Source of the DNA: Chitinophagaceae bacterium
GTDB lineage: Bacteria > Bacteroidota > Bacteroidia > Chitinophagales > Chitinophagaceae
NCBI GenBank assembly: GCA_016721085.1
Contig: JADKJI010000010.1
Location: 62,001-126,000, forward strand
Reading direction: 5' to 3'
DNA length: 64,000 nucleotides
Shown: positions 1-8,935 of the stretch, one piece after another
How positions within the stretch are numbered: position 1 is the first letter of the stretch
How the letters are laid out: each line of letters opens with the position of its first letter
The notes under the pieces: generated by a model
The model's database searches: none
Seen by the model: the letters and a program-made list of their open reading frames with translations, nothing else
Told to the model about the DNA's origin: nothing
Made by a program: the position numbers and the translations under genes

Positions 1-777
1 ATACAAATAATCTCCCTTTATAACAGGGCGGCAAACCCAGGCACCAGGAAGGGGAATAGTATCAATATAAACACCTTCTGTTGTATATCTTTTAAAGCAG
101 TTTTCTTCACGAGAGGTAACAATCACTACAGATCTGTTCTTGTCTCGATGATCCATACATACGCCATGGGCATTCTTCACAAACTTGGCGCCGGTGCCTC
201 TTCCTCCAAAATGACGGATGTATTCTCCTTTGTAATTGTATTGAATAATGAAATCCTTACCATATCCATCTGCAACATAAATATCACCATTGGGTGCAAT
301 GGTTGTTTCTGTTGGAACATATTCTTCAGCCTTTGTATACTTTCCTGTTTCCTTTGGATAATCAAGTGTCATCAACACTCTTCCGTCTAGCGTGGTTTTT
401 ATAACCTGATGACGGCTATTATCACATATGAATAATACTTCCTGCCCATTCTCATTGAAGAGAGTGAGACCATGCGCACCGGGATATTCACTTCCCCAGG
501 TAGTAAGCAATTTCCCTTGCTTATCGTAGATGATCACATTGTTTTTTGTTTCATTAGTAAGAAGAATAATCCTTCCTTTACTGTCTTGCACCATTTCGTG
601 ACAATCCTTAACCGGATAGCGACCGAAATCAAGGGCTCCCCACTTGGTATCAAGACGGTATTTCTTGTTATTGTGACCAAATATTACATCCTGCTTTCTT
701 TCAGATTTTAAAATCGAGGGTAATAAAGCAAGGCCAGCAACTCCTGCAGATTGCTGTAAGAATTTTCTCCTGTTCAT
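1..777 (-). CDS. NHL-repeat / six-bladed beta-propeller protein, C-terminus cut by window edge
   Basis: The reading frame is open from ATG at 777 to the left edge (259 codons, no stop), so the C-terminus lies outside. The N-terminus MNRRKFLQQSAGVAGLALL is a twin-arginine-type signal, suggesting folded export to the periplasm. The body has propeller-like strands (WGSEYPGAHGLTLF, GDIYVADGYGKDFIIQYN, HGVCMDHRD) typical of NHL-repeat proteins of the 6-bladed TolB-like class. The start lies 2 bases past the stop of the DUF1501 gene, so it is the third gene of a tight minus-strand operon with the DUF1549/DUF1553 cytochrome protein. The family suggests a lactonase-like or binding role; no substrate can be named. 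Confidence 0.8.
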   Translation of the reverse strand, partial: MNRRKFLQQSAGVAGLALLPSILKSERKQDVIFGHNNKKYRLDTKWGALDFGRYPVKDCHEMVQDSKGRIILLTNETKNNVIIYDKQGKLLTTWGSEYPGAHGLTLFNENGQEVLFICDNSRHQVIKTTLDGRVLMTLDYPKETGKYTKAEEYVPTETTIAPNGDIYVADGYGKDFIIQYNYKGEYIRHFGGRGTGAKFVKNAHGVCMDHRDKNRSVVIVTSREENCFKRYTTEGVYIDTIPLPGAWVCRPVIKGDYLY

Positions 778-779
778 AA

Positions 780-2228
780 TTATGCCATTAAACCGTTTAT
801 TACATTTCCAGCTATATCAGTAAGCCGGTATCTTCTTCCTAAATGCTTATAAGTAAGTTCTTCGTGATTCAATCCCATGAGGTGAAGGATAGTAGCATGT
901 AAATCGTGTACATGTACCGGATCCTTTACAATATTGTAGCCGAACTCATCCGTTTCACCATATACTACTCCTGGCTTTACCCCGCCACCGGCCATCCAAA
1001 TTGAAAAACAACGTGGATGATGGTCTCTTCCATAATCGTTCTTCTCTAATTTACCCTGACAATAGTTGGTTCTACCGAATTCTCCACCCCATATTACTAG
1101 TGTTTCATCCAATAGTCCTCTTTGTTTCAAGTCGGTTATTAATGCCGCTGAAGCCTGATCGGTATCCTTACACTGTCCTGGCATTTGTGTCGGAAGATTA
1201 TTATGTGCATCCCAACCCTGATGATATAATTGTACAAAGCGAACACCATTCTCAGAAAGTTTTCTTGCCAATAAACAGTTCGCCGCAAAAGTTCCTGGCA
1301 CCAAACAATCGGGACCGTACATTTTAACGATTGATTCAGGTTCTTTTGTAACATCGGTAATATCAGGAACCGCTGTTTGCATACGATAGGCCATTTCGTA
1401 TTGCTGAATCTTAGTATTGATTTCAGGATCACCAAACTCCTCATAAGATTGCTGGTTGATGGCTGCAATCTTGTCAAGCATATTTCTTCTATCAGCCTTA
1501 TTGATACTTTCTGGGTTATTAAGATATAGAACCGGATTTTCTCCGCTGCTGAATTGCACTCCCTGATGGATGGAATCTAAAAATCCATTTGACCAGAGCT
1601 TTGAATAAACTCCTTGTCCATTTCCCTTTCCTCTCGACAACAATACACAGAACGCTGGAAGGTTCTGGTTCTCACTTCCCAAGCCATAACTCAACCATGA
1701 ACCCATACTGGGTCTGTTACCCACCTGAGCGCCTGTTTGGAAGAAAGTTAATGCCGGGTCGTGATTGATAGCCTCTGTATACATACTTTTTATGATACAT
1801 AGATCATCTACTACGCTGGCGGTATGGGGCATTAATTCACTTATCCATGCGCGTGATTGTCCATATTGATTGAACTTGAAAGCAGAAGCCGCTAACGGAA
1901 ATTTAGTCTGATTGGCTGTCATACCCGTAAGACGTTGTCCCATTCTGATAGAAGCGGGCAAATCCTGTCCGAACATCTCTTCCAACTTGGGCTTGTAATC
2001 GAACAAATCCAATTGTGATGGCGCTCCGTTCTGGAACAGATATATTATCCTTTTCGCTTTGGGAGCGAAATGAGGCAATCCGGTTATCAACGCTTCCTCC
2101 TCTTTACTTCCGAACATATTCGGTATCATAAGAGAACCCAATGCGGCACTTCCAATACCTAAACTGAGTCGCGATAAGAAGCGACGTCGGTTCATGTTAA
2201 GATTATGCTCTAATATTTCTTTGTGCAT
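780..2228 (-). CDS. DUF1501 family exported protein (sulfatase-fold relative)
   Basis: 482 residues. An N-terminal extension leads into a twin-arginine signal (NRRRFLSRLSLGIGSAAL), then the DUF1501 fold, which is related to the alkaline phosphatase/sulfatase superfamily. Supporting stretches are RIIYLFQNGAPSQLDLFDYK, the WGGEFGRTN motif and the GRDHHPRCF segment with conserved histidines near the C-terminus. The start at 2228 is kept because relatives carry a similar short leader before the arginines; Met at 2195 is the alternative. Stop and start are 2 bases from the flanking genes, so it is co-transcribed with the cytochrome protein upstream and the NHL protein downstream. DUF1501 and DUF1549/DUF1553 proteins commonly occur as pairs, best known from Planctomycetes. 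Biochemical function is not established. Confidence 0.87.
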   Translation of the reverse strand: MHKEILEHNLNMNRRRFLSRLSLGIGSAALGSLMIPNMFGSKEEEALITGLPHFAPKAKRIIYLFQNGAPSQLDLFDYKPKLEEMFGQDLPASIRMGQRLTGMTANQTKFPLAASAFKFNQYGQSRAWISELMPHTASVVDDLCIIKSMYTEAINHDPALTFFQTGAQVGNRPSMGSWLSYGLGSENQNLPAFCVLLSRGKGNGQGVYSKLWSNGFLDSIHQGVQFSSGENPVLYLNNPESINKADRRNMLDKIAAINQQSYEEFGDPEINTKIQQYEMAYRMQTAVPDITDVTKEPESIVKMYGPDCLVPGTFAANCLLARKLSENGVRFVQLYHQGWDAHNNLPTQMPGQCKDTDQASAALITDLKQRGLLDETLVIWGGEFGRTNYCQGKLEKNDYGRDHHPRCFSIWMAGGGVKPGVVYGETDEFGYNIVKDPVHVHDLHATILHLMGLNHEELTYKHLGRRYRLTDIAGNVINGLMA

Positions 2229-2230
2229 AC

Positions 2231-4552
2231 TTATGATTTTGTGATCGCTTCTTCGAGATTATATATGGCGCTGATGACTTTCATCAAGGCTGCTGACTTA
2301 TTGATATCTAAATTTTCTGCTGCAGGATATTCACCAGCCTTTAAAGTAAGGGCTGCATCCAGTTTCTTATCTGTAAATAATTGCAGTTGCTCATTATAAT
2401 ACGCTACAAGTATCTTCTGTTCCTTCTCAGTTATATTTCGGCAGATAATTCTATGAAACGCTTTTTTTATTGCATCATCAGATGATAATCCTTGCTGCAA
2501 TAATGTTTGAGATAATACCCTAGATGCTTCCAATACAGTTGGATCGTTAAGCATCATCAAAGCTTGCAGAGGAGTATTGGTTTTTGATCTTCTTACTTCA
2601 CATTGGTCCCTGTTGCTTCCGTCGAACAACATCAAAGCAGGCGGAGGCACCGTTAACTTTATGAAAGTATAAAGGCCTCTTCTATATAATGCATCGCCAT
2701 GATCTTGTTTGTAAGTTGCCAAAACACCGCGGCCAGAAGTAGCTGCTTCCCACAATCCTTTTGTTTGATAAGGTTTAACACTTGGTCCACCAATAGTCTT
2801 GTTTAATAAACCGCTAGTGGCTAAAACGATATCACGAACTTCTTCCGCTTTAACACGAACTCTTGGTCCGCGGGAGAAGTAAACGTTTTCAGGATCTTTT
2901 TTCAGTTTGAGCTCATCTGTTTTTACAGATTGTCGATATGTTGCAGAGGAAACGATTTGTTTTATTAGTCTTTTAATATCCCATCCGTTTTCCATAAAAT
3001 CAGCCGCCAGCCAATCTAATAATTCTGGATGCGAAGGAAGATCTCCCTGCATTCCAAAGTCTCCGGTTGTTTTTACAATACCGCGACCGAAAATATCTTG
3101 CCATAGCCTGTTTACAAAAACTCTTGCCGTTAATGGGTTCTTTTTATCTGTTGTCCATTTTGCTAAACCAATTCTGTTTTTAGGATAAGAGGCTTCTTCG
3201 TATTTTAAAACGGCAGGTAATACAGCCGGTTGAACTTCGACTGTAGGTTGATTATAAACACCCCTGTTTAGTATAAAAGTTTTCCTTACAGTATCCTGCA
3301 ATTCACCCATTACAGAAACAGTAAGAGCTGAAGTGTCTTGCATATTAACAAAGGAAAGAAGTGCCTTTTTATCGGCATCCGTAATAGACATCAGCGGATT
3401 CTTTGCTGGTTTGGAAACGCTAACATCTCCTTCGAATCCAATTTCCTTTGTGTTATTGAAAAAGGCCAGCATCTGATAATAATCCTTCTGACTGAATGGA
3501 TCATATTTATGATCATGACATTGTGCACATTCAATGCTTAGCCCAAGTATTCCTTTTCCGAATGTTTTTGTTTTATCGAGAAGATATTCAATACGGTATT
3601 CTTCTTCTATCACTCCACCTTCCTCTGTGTATTTATGATTTCGGAAGAAGGCAGTGGCCAATTGTTGTTCTTTATTAGCATTAGGGAGCATATCGCCAGC
3701 TAATTGCCATGTAAGGAATTGATCGTATGGCAGGTTCTCGTTGAATGCATGAATTACCCAATCGCGCCAGGGCCATTGCGTGCGTATATTATCGTCCTGG
3801 TATCCATAACTATCTGCATAGCGAGCAAGATCCATCCATTGTATGGCTAACTTCTCTCCATATTGAGGTTGAGCCAATAATTGGTCTACCACCTTATCGT
3901 AGGCATTGGGAGCAGCATCTTTAAGAAACGATTCCATTAAAGACTCGGAAGGAGGAAGTCCAGTGATATCAAGACTAACTCTTTTCAACAACCTTTCTTT
4001 ATCTGCTTCTTCGTTAGGTTTAAGACCCATATCATCTAGACGATGGAGTACAAAACGGTCAATTTCGTTTTTTACCCATTTTTCATCAGAAACTGACGGA
4101 GGTGTAGCTTTTTCCGCTGGAGAAAAGGCCCAGTGTTTTTCGTATTTAGCACCTTGTTGAATCCATTTTTTAACAAGAGCTACTTCATATTCAGTTAGAG
4201 TACCCAAATGTGAATCGGGGGTTGGCATCTGATAGGAGGTATCGGTAGAAGCGACTCTTTTATAGAGTTCTGATTCTCCAGGATTACCAGGCACTAGCGC
4301 AAAAGCCCCTTTTGTTTCCTTGAGAGGAACAAATGCGCTGTCTCCAATATCGAGACGCAGCCCTGCTTTCCGTTGCAACGGATCGGGACCATGACATTTA
4401 AAACATTTATCAGAAAAAATGGGGCGGATATGAAAGTTATAGCTGACAGTTTCGGGCAGGTTGCCGCTGGAAGAGTTTCCAGACATACAAGAAGCCATCC
4501 AGACTATTCCACCAAAGAGGAAAAGCGACAGTAAAAAGTTGGTTTTTAGCAT
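2231..4552 (-). CDS. Planctomycete-type cytochrome C / DUF1549 / DUF1553 lipoprotein
   Basis: About 773 residues from Met at 4552, chosen because it begins a lipoprotein signal (MLKTNFLLSLFLFGG, then MASC as lipobox); an upstream in-frame ATG at 4648 would bury this signal. Domain order is a PSCyt1-like haem domain with CFKCH near residue 50, DUF1549 with a second CxxCH (CAQCHDHKYDP) near the middle, and DUF1553 in the C-terminal half (NPLTARVFVNRLWQ, PLQALMMLNDP). It is first in the operon with DUF1501 and NHL genes. The two CxxCH sites indicate covalent haem and an envelope redox role; sugar or sulfated-polymer oxidation has been proposed for relatives but cannot be shown here. Confidence 0.88.
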   Translation of the reverse strand: MLKTNFLLSLFLFGGIVWMASCMSGNSSSGNLPETVSYNFHIRPIFSDKCFKCHGPDPLQRKAGLRLDIGDSAFVPLKETKGAFALVPGNPGESELYKRVASTDTSYQMPTPDSHLGTLTEYEVALVKKWIQQGAKYEKHWAFSPAEKATPPSVSDEKWVKNEIDRFVLHRLDDMGLKPNEEADKERLLKRVSLDITGLPPSESLMESFLKDAAPNAYDKVVDQLLAQPQYGEKLAIQWMDLARYADSYGYQDDNIRTQWPWRDWVIHAFNENLPYDQFLTWQLAGDMLPNANKEQQLATAFFRNHKYTEEGGVIEEEYRIEYLLDKTKTFGKGILGLSIECAQCHDHKYDPFSQKDYYQMLAFFNNTKEIGFEGDVSVSKPAKNPLMSITDADKKALLSFVNMQDTSALTVSVMGELQDTVRKTFILNRGVYNQPTVEVQPAVLPAVLKYEEASYPKNRIGLAKWTTDKKNPLTARVFVNRLWQDIFGRGIVKTTGDFGMQGDLPSHPELLDWLAADFMENGWDIKRLIKQIVSSATYRQSVKTDELKLKKDPENVYFSRGPRVRVKAEEVRDIVLATSGLLNKTIGGPSVKPYQTKGLWEAATSGRGVLATYKQDHGDALYRRGLYTFIKLTVPPPALMLFDGSNRDQCEVRRSKTNTPLQALMMLNDPTVLEASRVLSQTLLQQGLSSDDAIKKAFHRIICRNITEKEQKILVAYYNEQLQLFTDKKLDAALTLKAGEYPAAENLDINKSAALMKVISAIYNLEEAITKS

Positions 4553-4672
4553 GAGTTTGCAATCGAAACCAAAAGTTACGGAAAAGGAAAGATTGAAGCG
4601 AGTAAAAGGTGATAAAATAAGAAGGAATCGTTCATTTTTGACAAACAATCGATTGCTTGATGAAAATACCTT

Positions 4673-4700
4673 GGTTGTGCTTTACACAAGATGACATCTC
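4673..4700 (+). repeat. REP-like hairpin unit downstream of RAYT gene
   Basis: Contains TTGTG-N5-CACAA, a five-base stem, followed by GATGACATC. The same unit occurs at 5491-5522 and 23325-23358, and degenerately at 5399-5423, all in the same orientation. Copies on both sides of the RAYT gene are what REP/RAYT biology predicts. Confidence 0.65.
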
Positions 4701-4715
4701 AAAATTTTACCCAAG

Positions 4716-5324
4716 TCATTCCATGCTATATTTAAAACTTAGATAGTTGTCTTTCTGATTCTTATGTTCTTCAAAGAAATTATACTTACCTCCAAACCAA
4801 TCAAAGACCGGGTCTTTAATAATCATTGATGGAACATCATATAAATAATCGTGGTAAGAACTGAATTTATGATCATGAATATCAGCAGACATACCATGGT
4901 GAACATGATTCCAATGGATATAAAACATCATTCGTTTATAATAATCCAGGCCTTCTACTTCAACACTTCGAAAGGGGCGGCTAAAAAGTCCTCCATGTAC
5001 CTCATATTTCTTATTTGTCCATGCAGTATGAGATATAAACAAACTTCTAAGCTGTTCTGTAATAAAATGGTCGACAGAAATATAATCTGGCCTATAAATT
5101 TTTTCGTCAATTTCTCTAACCTTTATGAAGAAATGAAAATGATTAGGAATTAGAGTATATGCATAGAAGTCCAGATATTCCGTAAGGTATTCTTCTGTTT
5201 TTTGTAGAAATCGGGCATATTGAGCATCATGATCGAAAAGCCTGAGTTTCGAGTGGGCTCTATTGAAAATATGATAGCACTTCCCTTCTTCTAATGGAGC
5301 TTGATATTTCAGATTGATTGGCAT
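4716..5324 (-). CDS. REP-associated tyrosine transposase (RAYT, Y1/IS200-like)
   Basis: 202 residues. The Y1 transposase core is visible: YHIFNRAHSKLRLF near residues 17-30, and IPNHFHFFIKV near residue 60, which carries the HUH metal-binding pair (H-F-H). A downstream tyrosine-containing helix (EGLDYYKRMMFYIHWNHVHHG) fits the nucleophile region of the family, and the length matches single-domain RAYTs rather than full IS elements. There are no terminal IS ends; instead hairpin repeats with TTGTG-N5-CACAA-GATGACATC flank the gene at 4673, 5399 and 5491. It is therefore probably a domesticated enzyme that moves or maintains REP hairpins, not a self-mobile insertion sequence. Confidence 0.85.
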   Translation of the reverse strand: MPINLKYQAPLEEGKCYHIFNRAHSKLRLFDHDAQYARFLQKTEEYLTEYLDFYAYTLIPNHFHFFIKVREIDEKIYRPDYISVDHFITEQLRSLFISHTAWTNKKYEVHGGLFSRPFRSVEVEGLDYYKRMMFYIHWNHVHHGMSADIHDHKFSSYHDYLYDVPSMIIKDPVFDWFGGKYNFFEEHKNQKDNYLSFKYSME

Positions 5325-5398
5325 GAGACATCTTTTTGATATCTCAAAACTACATAAGGAGCGTGGTTGGTTTGAGTGAAAAAGTTGTATGGCACAAG

Positions 5399-5423
5399 TT
5401 GTATTTTACACAAGATGTCATCC
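5399..5423 (+). repeat. Degenerate REP-like unit upstream of RAYT
   Basis: TTGTATTTTACACAA followed by GATGTCATC, a decayed copy of the REP-like hairpin unit. It sits 75 bases upstream of the RAYT start. Confidence 0.5.
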
Positions 5424-5490
5424 TGATTTTTTTACCAAAAAAGATAACTCTCTGTTTATTAATAAACTTTACAACTTATGGTGATTTTTT

Positions 5491-5522
5491 TCGGTTGTGC
5501 CTTACACAAGATGACATCTCGA
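5491..5522 (+). repeat. REP-like hairpin unit between RAYT and uvrD
   Basis: TCG-N-TTGTG-N5-CACAA-GATGACATCT-CGA: an inner five-base stem and an outer TCG/CGA pair. It also lies just past the 3' end of the uvrD gene, where it could act in transcript ending. Confidence 0.65.
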
Positions 5523-5545
5523 AAACCACCCCAAATAAAAAACAC

Positions 5546-7906
5546 CTACAAAATCCTCAACTTGGCATAGTTCAACATTATCTTCTTCTCTCCATTATGC
5601 TCAAACTTCACAGTGGCAATTGGATTATGCGCAGCCCCTTCCATTTTTATAACTTCCCCAAATCCGAATTTCTGATGTTCCACTTTATTACCCGCCTGTA
5701 ATTGGCTGGTATCGCTGGCAACAAAATCGGCCGATGGCTGATGCTCAACAACTTTAGGAACTGTAGCTTTAGGTGCAATATATGAAGGCGTGGAAGTTGC
5801 TTTTTTTGAAGTTGGTGGGGGACCATACTTCCTCTCGGCCTGCGAAGCATCATTCCTGCTTCCGCCCCATCCTCCGCCATTCATTCTTTCATAAGCAGAA
5901 TTGCCAAAGCCTGAACTTGTTTGGTTCTTCGCACCACCTCCGGCAAAACTCCTGTCAAGGAATTCTTCTGGTAATTCATCAATGAAACGACTGGGTTCAT
6001 TCTGTACCAAACTTCCAAATCTGTATCGCGTATTGGCATAGGTGATCCATAACCTTTTCTTCGCTCGGGTAATCACAACATAAAACAACCTTCTCTCTTC
6101 TTCTAACTCTTCCCTGGTATTTATGCTCATCGCATTCGGAAAAAGCATCTCCTCCAGTCCTGCTGCAAATACACAACCGAATTCCAGTCCTTTCGCAGCA
6201 TGTATGGTCATCATCTTAACCGTATCTGCATTTGGATCCTTTTCATCCGCATCGGTTAAAAGTGTAACCTGTTGCAGATAGCTACCCAGGCTTTTATCTA
6301 CCAATTCTCCATCTTCATTATCCGGACTCTCCGTCCACTCTTTTATACTGTTCAGCAATTCCTGGATATTCTCATACCGTTGAACACCTTCTGTACTCTT
6401 ATCGTTGAATAACTCCTTTACTATATTCGTCTGCTTACCAATATGCACAGCCACATCATACGCATTCTGTTTTTGAAGCATGCTGGCAAAACTCTTGATC
6501 ATTGTTACAAAGTTCTGGATCGACTCCAGCGTTCCTGCTCTGTAACCGTATTTTGCCGCATCTTCCAGCACCTGCCACATACTAATATCATTCTCATTGG
6601 CAGCAAGTATTGCTTTATCTACTGAGGTCTTTCCTATACCTCTCGCAGGGAAATTAATAATACGTTTTAAAGCTTCTTCATCGCTTGGATTGATGACGAT
6701 CCTGAGATAAGCGATCAGGTCCTTTATCTCTTTGCGTTGGTAGAAGCTCATTCCACCATATATAGTATAGGCAATGCCCATCCTTCGCATCGCTTCTTCA
6801 AAAGCGCGGCTTTGCGCATTGGTACGATATAAAATTGCGAAATCACGGTTCATAAAGTGATTCCTCAGCTTCTGCTCCTGAATAGTATCGGCTACAAACT
6901 TTCCTTCATCATTATCGGTCATCGTACGCACCAGCTTAATCTTCTCCCCTTCTCCATTTTCTGTCCACAGATCTTTTGGAATCTGACTTTTATTATTCCT
7001 TATTACTTCGTTGGCAGCATTGATGATGCTCTTCGTACTTCTGTAATTCTGTTCCAGTTTCACCACTTTCACATCATCATAATCTTTTTGGAAAAGAAGT
7101 ATGTTTTCAATGGTAGCCCCACGGAAACTATAGATACTTTGTGCATCATCACCCACAACACAAACATTCTCATGCATGGCACCTAACAATTTGATGATTT
7201 CGTATTGGGCAGGATTTGTATCCTGATACTCATCAATAAGAATGTATTTGAATTTTCGCTGGTACTTACTAAGGCTTTCAGGAAAGTTTTTCAGCAGCTC
7301 ATAGAATTTCAGCAACAAGTCATCAAAATCCATCGCACCATTCTTAAAACACCTTTTTACATAGGCATCATAAATCTGAGCGATAGCTGGTCGGTTAGAA
7401 CGCATATCTTCTTGCTGCAATCCATAGTCGTTGGCATATTCTGCCGCTGATACCAAGGCATTCTTTGCAGAAGAAATTCTATTATAAACGGTGTTCGGTT
7501 TATAGTGCTTATCATCAAGATTCATTTCGTTGATGACGGTTTTCACCACACTTTTTGCGTCATCTGTATCGTAAATGGTAAAATGTGCAGGATAACCCAG
7601 CCTATGCGCTTCTCCACGCAAAATGCGGGCAAAAACGCTATGGAATGTGCCTATATAGAGATTACGGGCGTCATTATTCCCTAAAATCTTCTCTACCCGC
7701 TCTTTCATTTCCTTGGCCGCCTTATTCGTAAACGTAAGCGCCAGGATATTGAACGCATCAACACCCTGAGCCATCAGATGGGCAATTCTGGTGGTTAGAA
7801 CTTTGGTTTTCCCACTACCGGCACCTGCCACAATCATAATAGGACCATCCTTATGTAACACAGCTTCCCGCTGCCGCTCATTCAAATCATTCAGATACGC
7901 TTGCAT
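5546..7906 (-). CDS. uvrD: UvrD/PcrA-type ATP-dependent 3'-5' DNA helicase
   Basis: 786 residues, the usual length for UvrD/PcrA (superfamily 1A). Motifs are seen in order: Walker A GAGSGKT near residue 28, LIDEYQDTN (motif II), VVGDDAQSIYSFRGA (motif III), LEQNYRST (motif IV), MTIHAAKGLEF and VVITRAKKRLWITYAN (motifs V/VI). The C-terminal tail ends with a Tudor-like element (GNKVEHQKFGFGEVIKMEG), as in PcrA, where it contacts RNA polymerase. It acts in nucleotide excision repair, replication restart and transcription-repair coupling. It is divergent from the CvfB-like gene at 8020. The symbol pcrA would be equally valid. Confidence 0.93.
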   Translation of the reverse strand: MQAYLNDLNERQREAVLHKDGPIMIVAGAGSGKTKVLTTRIAHLMAQGVDAFNILALTFTNKAAKEMKERVEKILGNNDARNLYIGTFHSVFARILRGEAHRLGYPAHFTIYDTDDAKSVVKTVINEMNLDDKHYKPNTVYNRISSAKNALVSAAEYANDYGLQQEDMRSNRPAIAQIYDAYVKRCFKNGAMDFDDLLLKFYELLKNFPESLSKYQRKFKYILIDEYQDTNPAQYEIIKLLGAMHENVCVVGDDAQSIYSFRGATIENILLFQKDYDDVKVVKLEQNYRSTKSIINAANEVIRNNKSQIPKDLWTENGEGEKIKLVRTMTDNDEGKFVADTIQEQKLRNHFMNRDFAILYRTNAQSRAFEEAMRRMGIAYTIYGGMSFYQRKEIKDLIAYLRIVINPSDEEALKRIINFPARGIGKTSVDKAILAANENDISMWQVLEDAAKYGYRAGTLESIQNFVTMIKSFASMLQKQNAYDVAVHIGKQTNIVKELFNDKSTEGVQRYENIQELLNSIKEWTESPDNEDGELVDKSLGSYLQQVTLLTDADEKDPNADTVKMMTIHAAKGLEFGCVFAAGLEEMLFPNAMSINTREELEEERRLFYVVITRAKKRLWITYANTRYRFGSLVQNEPSRFIDELPEEFLDRSFAGGGAKNQTSSGFGNSAYERMNGGGWGGSRNDASQAERKYGPPPTSKKATSTPSYIAPKATVPKVVEHQPSADFVASDTSQLQAGNKVEHQKFGFGEVIKMEGAAHNPIATVKFEHNGEKKIMLNYAKLRIL

Positions 7907-8019
7907 ATGTGCAAATTACGTTCTTCTCGCTCAAGGAAATCAACACTATGTGGTTGTTTTTATCAACAACAAATAATCAGGGCTTCGCTCCAAACCTATG
8001 CTTATCTTCGGGGCCAATA

Positions 8020-8874
8020 ATGGACAATTCTAAAAATACAATTCAGGCTGGTTGTTTCAACGAAATGACCGTGATGCGATTCAATCAGGTAGGCGCTTTT
8101 CTAGATGATGGCGATAAAGGTTTATTACTTCCAAAACGATTTGTACCGCGTGAAGCGAAAGTGGGAGACAAACTGCGAGTATTTGTTTATCATGATTCTG
8201 AAGATCGATTAATAGCAACAACACAGGAGCCACTGGCTGTTTTAGGCGATATCGCTTATTTGCAAGTTGTATCAAACACGCCTCATGGCTCATTTCTGGA
8301 CTGGGGTCTTATGAAAGACCTGTTTGTTCCAAAAAGCAAACAGAACACACTTATGAGAGTGGGAGCCTTCTATCTGGTAAAATTGTATTTGGACGAGCAG
8401 ACCGGAAGAATTGCCGCCAGCGAAAAAATTGAACAGTTCCTCAATAATGACGAACTCACTGTAAAAGAAAAAGACAAGGTTTCTTTACAAGTATATCGCA
8501 AAACTCAGATTGGCTATTCTGTCATCATCAATAAAATTCACCTCGGTCTATTACACTTCAGCGAAATATTTCGCGAATTGAATGTGGGAGATATATTTGA
8601 TGGATATATTAAAACTATCAGACCCGATAATAAGATAGATGTTGGTGCAGGCATACAAGGTTATAAGAAAGTGGAGGATGAAGCCACTAAGATTCTCCGA
8701 TTACTAGATGAAAATTTTGGATATCTCCCCTACCACGATAAGTCAACTCCCGAAGAGATCTATGAGTTTTTCGGCATGAGCAAGAAAACATTCAAGATGA
8801 CTACAGGTCGCCTCTATAAAGAAAGGAAGATCGAGCTCACAAAGACCGGGATTAAGAAAATTGAAAAAGAGTAA
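8020..8874 (+). CDS. CvfB-like S1-domain RNA-binding protein
   Basis: 284 residues from ATG at 8020, chosen over the upstream frame start at 7909 because similarity to the family begins at about MDNSKNTIQAG and a possible -7 element (TATCTTCG, 8003-8010) lies between them. There are tandem S1-like OB folds (GAFLDDGDKGLLLP; GSFLDWGLMKDLFVP; GYIKTIRPDNKIDV) and a C-terminal winged-helix-like segment (SKKTFKMTTGRLYKERKI), the CvfB/YitL architecture. CvfB proteins bind RNA and affect virulence-factor expression in firmicutes; the role in Bacteroidota is unknown. It is divergent from uvrD with a short shared promoter region. Confidence 0.85.
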   Translation: MDNSKNTIQAGCFNEMTVMRFNQVGAFLDDGDKGLLLPKRFVPREAKVGDKLRVFVYHDSEDRLIATTQEPLAVLGDIAYLQVVSNTPHGSFLDWGLMKDLFVPKSKQNTLMRVGAFYLVKLYLDEQTGRIAASEKIEQFLNNDELTVKEKDKVSLQVYRKTQIGYSVIINKIHLGLLHFSEIFRELNVGDIFDGYIKTIRPDNKIDVGAGIQGYKKVEDEATKILRLLDENFGYLPYHDKSTPEEIYEFFGMSKKTFKMTTGRLYKERKIELTKTGIKKIEKE

Positions 8875-8887
8875 TATGCCAGCGGCG

Positions 8888-8914
8888 AAATGCTTGATGC
8901 TGGATGCATGAGGC
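8888..8914. repeat. Degenerate GCAT-type intergenic repeat
   Basis: Reverse complement reads as linked GCAT-N-CAGC/CAAGCAT units. It belongs to a loose family of the same units at 10847-10885, 17469-17507 and 19021-19052, all in gene-free gaps. Confidence 0.4.
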
Positions 8915-8935
8915 TTTTTGATTATTTTCGTTTTC

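Noticed and set aside
4716..5324. Complete IS200-type insertion sequence
   Set aside because: No element ends or target duplication can be seen, and the flanking repeats are short same-orientation hairpins, as for RAYTs.
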